From contig NZ_NGJN01000005.1 in NCBI RefSeq assembly GCF_002266855.1, positions 248,001-312,000 on the forward strand: 64,000 nucleotides of DNA, in the 5' to 3' direction. The DNA comes from Winogradskyella aurantia (GTDB lineage: Bacteria; Bacteroidota; Bacteroidia; Flavobacteriales; Flavobacteriaceae). Below the pieces are notes generated by a model that saw nothing but the letters and a program-made list of their open reading frames with translations, had not been told where the DNA came from and searched no databases. This document shows, in pieces, positions 58,226-64,000 of this stretch. Both the position numbers and the translations under genes were made by a program. Numbering within the stretch: the first letter of the stretch is position 1; each line of letters starts with the position of its first letter.

Positions 58226-58448
58226 GTTTTACAACGTGTTTGTGTATGGTTTGCTTCACCAGTTCGACGCTTTAAGGCGTCTCGTGTGTTGCGTGGTTAA
58301 GCAATTAATTTAGCAAATAAATCACAGATAGACACGAGCCTTTCGACTGGGGCTCAAGACAGGCTGAAGCGAACTGTGCGAAGCAAATATTCCAATAGAC
58401 ATGAGCGAAGCGAACTGGTGCCAGCAAATTGTGGTTATACAATGTTGA
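58226..58448 (-). repeat. Cassette-boundary element 10
   Basis: In gene direction it begins CAACATTGTATAACCACAAT, 11 bases after the stop at 58459, and ends GCAAACCATACACAAACACG then TTGTAAAAC. The ends can pair (TATAAC with GTTGTA, TTTGC with GCAAA). About 140 bp inside (58250-58390) are nearly identical to the element at 60926. Confidence 0.7.
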
Positions 58449-58458
58449 CAATAGAATA

Positions 58459-58965
58459 TTAATAGTTTACGTATGTTGTTTTTCCGCATTGAGAAAAGGC
58501 CTGATTTCTTTGTAAATCTAGCTGAACATCTTTACTGAATTTCAGCAGAACATTTTCAAATTCAGCTTTTTTTTCTTCTGTGATAGAAGGGTTGTTGATA
58601 TTAAATACGTAGTAGTTAATATTACCATTTTTATCAAAATAAATTCTGTTGTAAATACTAATAGTTGAATCAGCAACTTCCCAATCAAATTTTTCCTCTT
58701 TTAAAAATCTAGTGACATTTTTATGAAAATTTGACCATGAATTGATAACTGATTTACGTTCAGCTTCAGACGTATTAGTAGGGTCGAGAAGATTAACACA
58801 TTTATCGTCTAAATTGAGTTTGCTAAATTCATTGAAGGCTAATTTGTTATCAAAATTAACCACTTTTGGATTTTTAACCTCTACGATTTTTTCCTCACTT
58901 GGTTTTTGTTTGCACCCAAGAAATCCTATTATCATAAGTATTAAAAGACTATTGTTTAATTTCAT
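58459..58965 (-). CDS. Lipoprotein of unknown function, 168 residues
   Basis: From the ATG at 58965 the signal is MKLNNSLLILMIIGFLGCKQ with a lipobox (LGC). The rest has a helical N-terminal part (FNEFSKLNLDDKCVNLLDPT, WSNFHKNVTRFLKEEKFDWE) and a C-terminal part, ISIYNRIYFDKNGNINYYVF, ending FSQCGKTTYVNY. That tail pattern (DKNGNINYYVFNI) recalls TonB-C-like domains of some Bacteroidota proteins but I cannot confirm it. It stands alone between two elements. Confidence 0.6.
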   Translation of the reverse strand: MKLNNSLLILMIIGFLGCKQKPSEEKIVEVKNPKVVNFDNKLAFNEFSKLNLDDKCVNLLDPTNTSEAERKSVINSWSNFHKNVTRFLKEEKFDWEVADSTISIYNRIYFDKNGNINYYVFNINNPSITEEKKAEFENVLLKFSKDVQLDLQRNQAFSQCGKTTYVNY

Positions 58966-58989
58966 AAAAAATATATTTAATATAATTGC

Positions 58990-59215
58990 CAAAGGTTGGT
59001 TTATAGCTAGTTGCGTGTTAGCGCATCTAATTTAGAAAACAAAAACAAGCGTGAAAAACTTCCGAAGGAATTTTCCAAATAGGCAACGGCCAAAGCAATC
59101 AATTTTCCAAGAACAAACCAAACTCAAGATTTTCGAGACAAGAGCACGCAGTGCCAACTGTATGTTAGAAAATTTTCAGAAGTAGGCGAGAAGGGTGACA
59201 TTACGTATAGTAAAG
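58990..59215 (-). repeat. Candidate cassette-boundary element 11
   Basis: In gene direction it begins ACAACCTTTACTATACGTAA, 38 bases after the serine-hydrolase stop, and ends CTATAAACCAACCTTTGGC. It contains the CATCTAATTTAG string also present at 63340, and palindromes such as GAAAATTTTC. More diverged than elements 10 and 12. Confidence 0.42.
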
Positions 59216-59252
59216 GTTGTGCACAGTTTTTTTAATCCCTTTAAGGCTGGAA

Positions 59253-60899
59253 TTAATATTTTTCAAACAATAGTTTTTGAACCCAACCTGCTTCATCAGA
59301 TACTCTAAATAAAGATACTTCATTGTCATTGAGTTCAAAATCAACACTTTTGTAGTAGTATGATTTAAGCCCTTCAAAAGTAGTTTCGCCAACTCTTTTA
59401 AGTTCAATTTTTTGATTTGACGCTGTCGTTAACACGAGCACTTTATCCTTGAATTCAATTTGATTAGTAATATTTAATTCGGGTGATCGATACTTTCCTG
59501 TAAAAATGCTCAATTCATTTGTATAGGTTGATTCAGTCTTTTCTTCTACAACACGTGTTGCCTTTAATTCAGCACTACCTGTCTTAAGCGTAAAAAATTC
59601 TAAAGACTCATCAAATACAATCTTTCTGTTTGTTCCTGCCATAGTAAATTCGTTTCGGCCAGTAGGTTCCAAATTCATTTTACCCATTGGAGTTTGCACA
59701 GTCAGGGTTTTACCTTCAACAGCGACAGGAGCATTATCTCCCATAATTAAATATGTACCTTCAAATTGCTTGAGGTAACTTATTGGAACCTCCTTATTTG
59801 TTTGAAGTCCGTCTTTCTTATTCTGCTCACCAAAAAAAGTTTTTATGGACGCAATTTTTTTGGCATCTGTATTATTGTCGAGATTAGAAAGAGTTATCAC
59901 ATCTAAATTAATCTCAGGATAATATCTTACAATTGATTTATAGCCTGGCACACTACCGAAATGAAATATTTCATCTGGTCTTCCGTCAGAATCTTTATTC
60001 AACATTAATCCCATTGCAAAAACAGAACTGGTTTTAGGGTCAGTTCTCAACATATATTTTTTGTCATGAATATGTCTTTGCCATTTAATCAAATCTTCAA
60101 CATTAGAATAAATACCTGAAGAGCCGTATTGGGCCCACAACATGCCTTCTGCTTTGACGAACTGGCCGTTTTCCTCTACATAAGGAATTGCTCTATTTTG
60201 AATAGTTTTTATGGGCTGACTAGGTAAGAATGTAGAATGCATTTCAAGAGGTTTAAAAACTGTCTGCTTCAAATAGTCTGATAAAGACATTTCAGAAACT
60301 TCCTCAACAATTTTGCTCAATAGAATATACCCAGAGTTTGAGTACATATTTTGGGTTCCAGGTGGGAAGTTCAACTCCTCTTGCTGATAAATAAGACGTA
60401 GCTGATCATCTTGTGTAATCACCTTGCCGACTTCCTCCTTACCTTCGATATAACCTCTTAATATGCCACTACCACGTATACCAGAGTTGTGAAATAGCAA
60501 ATTGTCTATTGTTATAATATATCCAAAGTCGTTTAAATCTGGTAAATAGTTACGAATGTCATCACTATATGATAGTTTCCCTTGCCTTTCCAATTGGGCA
60601 ATTGCGTATGCTGTGAATTGCTTGGACACGGAACCAATATTAAACAAGGTTTTGCTCGATATAGGAATCTCACCATCGAGATTGGCTAACCCATAACCTT
60701 TTGCCAACAATACGTCATCATTTAACATAATACCTATTGCAATTCCAGGACGTGTTTCCTCGTCATAATAAGAGAATAAACTATCAATTTTTAATTCAAG
60801 ATTTTCTGGTTTATTTTGAGCAAATAGGGATGAAATGCTGATGAAAAATGATGTCAATGCAATCCCTATAAATTTAATTTTGGTGTCTATTGAATTCAT
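59253..60899 (-). CDS. Exported serine hydrolase (class C beta-lactamase/DD-peptidase-like)
   Basis: The 548-residue protein has a signal (IALTSFFISISSLFAQ) and a beta-lactamase-fold domain: SxxK in IGSVSKQFT (Ser near residue 93), YSNSGY (YxN, near 187) and the third motif HFGSVPGYKS near 317. A ~190-residue C-terminal lipocalin-like part follows (ISYLKQFEGTYLIMGDNAPV, LNITNQIEFKDKVLVL). Such proteins range over peptidases, esterases and beta-lactamases; resistance cannot be assumed. It lies alone between elements. Confidence 0.9.
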   Translation of the reverse strand: MNSIDTKIKFIGIALTSFFISISSLFAQNKPENLELKIDSLFSYYDEETRPGIAIGIMLNDDVLLAKGYGLANLDGEIPISSKTLFNIGSVSKQFTAYAIAQLERQGKLSYSDDIRNYLPDLNDFGYIITIDNLLFHNSGIRGSGILRGYIEGKEEVGKVITQDDQLRLIYQQEELNFPPGTQNMYSNSGYILLSKIVEEVSEMSLSDYLKQTVFKPLEMHSTFLPSQPIKTIQNRAIPYVEENGQFVKAEGMLWAQYGSSGIYSNVEDLIKWQRHIHDKKYMLRTDPKTSSVFAMGLMLNKDSDGRPDEIFHFGSVPGYKSIVRYYPEINLDVITLSNLDNNTDAKKIASIKTFFGEQNKKDGLQTNKEVPISYLKQFEGTYLIMGDNAPVAVEGKTLTVQTPMGKMNLEPTGRNEFTMAGTNRKIVFDESLEFFTLKTGSAELKATRVVEEKTESTYTNELSIFTGKYRSPELNITNQIEFKDKVLVLTTASNQKIELKRVGETTFEGLKSYYYKSVDFELNDNEVSLFRVSDEAGWVQKLLFEKY

Positions 60900-60925
60900 C
60901 TGGTGGTATTGTTAGTTTTAATCGT

Positions 60926-61103
60926 GCACTACGGTCTTGTTTATGGTTTGCTTCACCAGTTCGACGCTTTAAGGCGTCCCGTGTGTTGCGTAGTTAAGCA
61001 CCTAATTTAGCAAATAAATCACAGATAGACACGAGCCTTTCGACTGGAGCTCAAGACAGGCTAAAGCGAACTGTGCGAAGCAAATTGCGGTTATACATTT
61101 TTG
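60926..61103 (-). repeat. Cassette-boundary element 12
   Basis: In gene direction it begins AAATGTATAACCGCAATTTG, 28 bases after a stop codon, and ends GCAAACCATAAACAAGACCG. Its ~140-bp core (60945-61085) differs from the element at 58226 at only about six or seven positions. Confidence 0.7.
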
Positions 61104-61130
61104 GTGGTAGTTTTTATTTTAATTTCCTGA

Positions 61131-61832
61131 TTATCCATAGTTTGCAAAATTATCCATAAGTACTTTCCACCAGGCCCACTCATCAGAGTAATACATGAGT
61201 CCGTGTTGTATCAGAATGAAGATTAAAAAAGGGATATAAGTGAGCCTTATTTCTTTTTCACCTCTTTCTTTCCAGATGATTAGCAATAATGAGATTTCAA
61301 GGGCCAAATAAGAATATGTCAAGGCTTGATTAAAATTTGAAGCTATTCCAAAAGTAAACAAGAACATCCTTGCTAAAGCAGGTAGCAAGGGTCCAAATAT
61401 TGTGGCAACCATAAATTTGGAATGTAACTTTAGTTTCTTTCGGTAAATTAAACCCAATGCATAAAGAAGGGCAAAACTAACCAGAGTACAAGCATCTATA
61501 AAAGCGAGTTGATAGACTAAGTTTGGCGGATAATTTTCCTGTCCTTGAATCATCATTCTCATCATGATAATTCCACAAATGACTATAGTCGGAATTAATA
61601 ATAATGATGACCAGCCCAAATATCTATGAGCTTTAAGTTTGCCTTTTTGAAATAGATATGGTTGGATAATGAGTAATATCATCCATAACGTGGCACTTAT
61701 ACCATGGATATGATATGGAATAGTAAATTCTCCTAACCTACTAAAGTAGGTGGTACTAAATCCCAATAGGACTATGACCAACCCTAGAGTTAAATAGAAG
61801 TGTGCATATTTATAGTATTTCTTCCTGGGCAT
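61131..61832 (-). CDS. Seven-helix membrane protein, unknown function
   Basis: The 233-residue protein has about seven membrane helices and no signal. Histidines recur at helix ends (KYAHFYLTLG, IPYHIHGISATLWMILL, LKAHRYLGWSSL, LKLHSKFMVATIFGPLLPAL), a layout like DUF2306 or cytochrome-b561-type proteins; pairs of them may bind haem, which is speculative. It is a second member of this general type in the window, with the protein at 36304. It lies alone between two elements. Confidence 0.68.
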   Translation of the reverse strand: MPRKKYYKYAHFYLTLGLVIVLLGFSTTYFSRLGEFTIPYHIHGISATLWMILLIIQPYLFQKGKLKAHRYLGWSSLLLIPTIVICGIIMMRMMIQGQENYPPNLVYQLAFIDACTLVSFALLYALGLIYRKKLKLHSKFMVATIFGPLLPALARMFLFTFGIASNFNQALTYSYLALEISLLLIIWKERGEKEIRLTYIPFLIFILIQHGLMYYSDEWAWWKVLMDNFANYG

Positions 61833-61851
61833 AATGCATTACTAAATTACC

Positions 61852-62032
61852 ATCAATGGTCTCGCATAACCGTCATTTATGGATTTAAAGTTACTATTTT
61901 TTGGTTAAGCTGACGTTAGTAATTCCGAGTGAATTCGCTTGAGCCTGTTTTGAGCGCAGTAGAAGGATAGTCGAATTAGCTGACACGAGCACAGCGAACT
62001 GGCTGCAGCAAATTGCGGTTATACCTTGTTGT
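61852..62032 (-). repeat. Cassette-boundary element 13
   Basis: On the plus strand it runs from GGTCTCGCATAACCGTCA to TTGCGGTTATACCTTGTTGT. Terminal GCATAACCG and CGGTTATAC are complementary at 8 of 9 positions. It lies 12 bases after the RidA-like stop and aligns along its whole length with element 14 (TCTCGCATAACCGTCA, GGATTTAAAGTTACTATTTT, GTTAGTAATTCCGAGTG). Confidence 0.72.
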
Positions 62033-62044
62033 GCGTTCGTACTT

Positions 62045-62563
62045 TTATTCAGATTTATGTACTTCAAGTTCGATTTCAATCATAAATTCAGGTAATGCTA
62101 AACCCTTTACTTCAAGCCAAGTTCCAGTTGGGAATCCGTTTTTATAAATTTCGGCTCTATATGCTGATTTTTCTAGCATTTGTGCCATATCAGTTGTAAA
62201 AACATCTTCTTTTACTACATCGTCAAATGTGCAACCAAAATGTTTTAATATTTTTTCCAAATCAGCATAACAGTTTCTCATCTGTTGTTCTATATCACCA
62301 ACTGCGGTTGGATTTCCTTCATCGTCCATACTTACTGCTCCAGAAATTTTAATGCTATTTCCAATTTTCACGGCGTGGGAATATCCATAAGCTTTTTCCA
62401 CTTCTGGTCTCAAGAGAAAATATTCAGGTTTCTCTGGTTCAATTATTACCTCTTTTTCAACTTCTTGCGTTTCTTCCTTTTGGTTTTGTTCACAGCTTTG
62501 TAGTCCAAAAGTCAATACGCAGAGTGTTGCGAGTAATGTTAGTCGGTTGGTTATTTTTTTCAT
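62045..62563 (-). CDS. Exported RidA/YjgF-family lipoprotein lacking the catalytic Arg
   Basis: The 172-residue protein has a lipoprotein signal (LATLCVLTFGLQSCEQNQ) and an acidic linker, then a YjgF domain: YSHAVKIGNSIKISGAVSMD, IEQQMRNCYADLEKILKHFG, VVKEDVFTTDM and the C-terminal FPTGTWLEVKGLALPEFMIEIE. RidA deaminates reactive 2-aminoacrylate through an Arg in the PxR motif of that last block; here the block reads PTGTW, so the arginine is missing and deaminase activity is not expected. It lies alone between elements 13 and 14. Confidence 0.85.
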   Translation of the reverse strand: MKKITNRLTLLATLCVLTFGLQSCEQNQKEETQEVEKEVIIEPEKPEYFLLRPEVEKAYGYSHAVKIGNSIKISGAVSMDDEGNPTAVGDIEQQMRNCYADLEKILKHFGCTFDDVVKEDVFTTDMAQMLEKSAYRAEIYKNGFPTGTWLEVKGLALPEFMIEIELEVHKSE

Positions 62564-62645
62564 AATTCTAATTGTTTAATGCCTATTTTGGTCGGTTGTC
62601 GGCTTTCCCATTTTATTTTGAAATGTATTTTTCTCTTATGACGCA

Positions 62646-62820
62646 CGATGGTCTCGCATAACCGTCAGTTACGGATTTAAAGTTACTATTTTTCGGTTAA
62701 GTTGTCGTTAGTAATTCCGAGTGGATTTGCTTTAGCTTGCCTTTAGCGCAGTTTAAGTGCAGTCGAATCCTCCGCACGAGCGCAGCGAAATGGTGCGACA
62801 AATGCCGTTATACCTTGTTA
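62646..62820 (-). repeat. Cassette-boundary element 14, overlapping a stop codon
   Basis: On the plus strand it runs from CGATGGTCTCGCATAACCGT to GCCGTTATACCTTGTTAGC. It matches element 13 across its length, at roughly 80 percent by eye. The TAA stop of the gene at 62808 lies inside its terminal GTATAAC (62807-62813), so gene end and element overlap. Confidence 0.72.
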
Positions 62821-63284
62821 GCGACAGTTTTTATTTTTAATATTCTGTCGATGCGCCTTTTGTTTTCTTGCTGTAATAATGAGGGATAGAGATTCATTAA
62901 AATATTTGGAATCATCATTGTGAGTCCGAATATGAATCCCACCTCAAAACTTTTAAAAATTGCAAAAAAGGTTACAAAAATAAATCCGATTAAATGGCTT
63001 ATTTCAGAATAAATCATGTCATTTCGCAGTTGGGCCAAATCAGTACTTTTACTATCTACCTTTAGTTTTTGATTGAAGAATTTAAAGAACGTGTTTTTTA
63101 CAGCCCATTTGAAGTAGGTCAGTCCGATCGTTTTATTTAGCCCTTTATTCTCTATAAAATTCAGATTTGACAGTTTATTATAATATTCTGTTTTCATTAG
63201 AATGCTATTGACTATCATTCCGACTATCCAAGATATAAATGACAGCGATATTCCAAATATAAATCCCAATAATAGATGTTTCAT
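62808..63284 (-). CDS. Membrane protein of unknown function
   Basis: From the ATG at 63284 (a second lies at 63290) the 158-residue product has four membrane helices in two pairs (LLLGFIFGISLSFISWIVGM and LIGFIFVTFFAIFKSFEVGFIFGLTMMIPNI, second given in parts), joined by a soluble loop KGLNKTIGLTYFKWAVKNT, and a basic tail ENKRRIDRILKIK. The family is not recognised. Its last codons (GCT AAC AAG GTA TAA) run into the palindromic element, a position typical of integron cassettes. Confidence 0.68.
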   Translation of the reverse strand: MKHLLLGFIFGISLSFISWIVGMIVNSILMKTEYYNKLSNLNFIENKGLNKTIGLTYFKWAVKNTFFKFFNQKLKVDSKSTDLAQLRNDMIYSEISHLIGFIFVTFFAIFKSFEVGFIFGLTMMIPNILMNLYPSLLQQENKRRIDRILKIKTVANKV

Positions 63285-63300
63285 TATCATTTTAAAATGT

Positions 63301-63468
63301 GGCTATGGTGTTCTTGTATGCTGAGTGCTTTGTTTCTTCATCTAATTTAGCAAATACAAACAACATAGGCACAAACAGAGTGAACCTATCCTTACGGCAG
63401 GCGGGCTGGCGCAAGTAATTTTCGTAAGTCAGGGATAATGACGCCATTACTTATAGCCATTAGTAGCA
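63301..63468 (-). repeat. Candidate cassette-boundary element 15
   Basis: In gene direction it begins GCTACTAATGGCTATAAGTAA, trimmed to ACTAATGGCTATAAGTAATG, 9 bases after the stop at 63477; the string ATGGCTATAA is shared with the element at 57352. On the plus strand it holds TCATCTAATTTAGCAAATAC, close to strings in elements 10-12. Confidence 0.45.
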
Positions 63469-63476
63469 TACGTTTT

Positions 63477-63833
63477 TTAGTCGTCTATTTTATCGTATTC
63501 TACGCTGGCTTTTGCTATTCCTTCTGGATTGGGATCTAGGTACAGTTCGTAACCTTTTAAGAGCTTTACTTTTTTTAGTTCGTCTTTTTGAATAGAAATC
63601 TCCTCTATGATTTCCCCATCTTGTTGAACTCTTATGGAGAACTGTCTTTTTCCAATATTTTTAACTATTGCATAGCAATTTTGTCCAAAATATGGATTAA
63701 TTGTTCCGTCTTGCCCAGGCCCTTTCCCGGTCATTATCATACTCTGAGAAGGTTCTAACACAAATTCTGTTTGAGCTGTCACTTCAAATTGTGTCAAGAA
63801 CATTAAGGAGACTGTTATAATTAATGTTTTCAT
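63477..63833 (-). CDS. Small exported protein of unknown function
   Basis: The 118-residue protein has a signal (MKTLIITVSLMFLTQFEVTA, cleaved after TAQ) and a compact beta-rich domain: EFVLEPSQSMIMTGKGPGQD, CYAIVKNIGKRQFSIRVQQD, EEISIQKDELKKVKLLKGYE. The last two strands resemble a cupredoxin/immunoglobulin-like edge but I cannot assign a family. It is preceded by a short gap and the end of another gene, and followed by element 15. Confidence 0.62.
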   Translation of the reverse strand: MKTLIITVSLMFLTQFEVTAQTEFVLEPSQSMIMTGKGPGQDGTINPYFGQNCYAIVKNIGKRQFSIRVQQDGEIIEEISIQKDELKKVKLLKGYELYLDPNPEGIAKASVEYDKIDD

Positions 63834-63895
63834 TGTTTGATTATTAATTGGCTTATTTATTAAATGTATGCTACATTTTTGTAAGTAGTCATTTT

Positions 63896-64000
63896 TCAGT
63901 ACTTTATTTCTTTAATTTGCTTTAGTTCTTTATCCCAAATTATAATTTTTCCTTTTTCGTCTGTAGTCATTATTTTGCTATCTGATTTATTCCAATCAAT
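63896..64000 (-). CDS. C-terminal end of a WD40-like repeat protein (cut by window edge)
   Basis: The frame is open from the window edge to a TGA at 63896-63898, giving the last 34 residues: IDWNKSDSKIMTTDEKGKII followed by IWDKELKQIKEIKY. The pattern (WN.SDSKIMTTDEKGKIIIWD) is that of a WD40 blade ending in a W-D dipeptide. The rest of the protein lies beyond the window, so repeat number and location are unknown. Confidence 0.6.
   Translation of the reverse strand: MDWNKSDSKIMTTDEKGKIIIWDKELKQIKEIKY

Larger units (their letters stand above)
43452..64000. other. Gene-cassette-like array with palindromic spacer elements
   Basis: The region carries about twenty functionally unrelated genes, alone or in short operons, all but one on the minus strand, separated by imperfect palindromic elements of roughly 80-300 bp. 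In gene direction an element begins soon after a stop codon with a degenerate AACAnnnTATAA-like motif and ends before the next start with a GTT-containing motif (CGTTGTA, CGTTATG, CGTTAGA and variants). Similar order is known from integron cassette arrays. No tyrosine recombinase is in the window, so the integron reading is inference; a family of dispersed repeats at gene ends is the main alternative. Confidence 0.5.

Noticed and set aside
59253..60899. Beta-lactamase resistance gene
   Set aside because: SxxK, YxN and HxG motifs define a broad serine-hydrolase fold; the C-terminal extra domain and family spread give no support for antibiotic hydrolysis.
43452..64000. CRISPR array or transposon cluster as explanation of the repeats
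   Set aside because: Spacing is one to several genes, element lengths vary from about 80 to 300 bp, copies are diverged and palindromic, and no Cas or transposase gene is present.

Overview
The window comes from a Bacteroidota chromosome, most likely a marine member of the Flavobacteriaceae. The DNA is AT-rich. Many exported proteins start with short Bacteroidota-type lipoprotein signals (…SC/AC + N, K, S or E). One giant secreted protein ends in a type IX secretion (T9SS) sorting domain. Paired DUF4252 proteins sit behind an ECF sigma factor. Several promoters fit the TTTG-N(~20)-TAnnTTTG pattern of this phylum. No rRNA, tRNA, CRISPR array, transposase or phage gene was seen.

Layout. 1-31 kb looks like ordinary chromosome: a partial rmuC, a siderophore/cobalamin-type ABC importer (ATPase, permease, binding lipoprotein), an S41 peptidase lipoprotein facing an ECF sigma/membrane protein/DUF4252/DUF4252 operon, purB, a haem-binding-domain protein, a glycosyltransferase, a membrane protein/Xre regulator pair, a zinc-less Sir2 deacylase, trmH, a DEAD-box RNA helicase, a katG carrying a lipoprotein signal, the 1828-residue T9SS protein with three tandem ~315-residue modules, a VPS10/BNR-repeat secreted protein and a P1B-4-type metal ATPase. 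31-40 kb is a run of minus-strand accessory genes, mostly lipoproteins, plus an SDR enzyme, an acetamidase/formamidase-like protein and small membrane proteins. 40-43.3 kb is a tight three-gene operon (RimK-like ATP-grasp ligase, GCS2-type glutamate-cysteine ligase-like enzyme, N-formylglutamate-amidohydrolase-like enzyme) with its own promoter and terminator, suggesting synthesis or remodelling of an unknown glutamyl/peptide metabolite.

43.4-64 kb is the most unusual part. About twenty genes with no functional link (GH16, VOC, AraC, metallo-beta-lactamase fold, amine oxidase, four DUF6090 proteins, CPBP protease, SRPBCC, MORN/YwqK, serine hydrolase, RidA, several unknown exported or membrane proteins) lie singly or in twos and threes, all but one on the minus strand. 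They are separated by about 80-300 bp imperfect palindromic elements. In gene orientation these elements usually begin within about 5-40 nt of a stop codon with a degenerate AACAnnnTATAA motif and end before the next start with a GTT-containing motif (CGTTGTA, CGTTATG and similar). One stop codon lies inside the element. This resembles an integron-style gene-cassette array without a visible integrase. It is the main candidate for a previously undescribed system, but that reading is inference and needs covariance-model and comparative tests.
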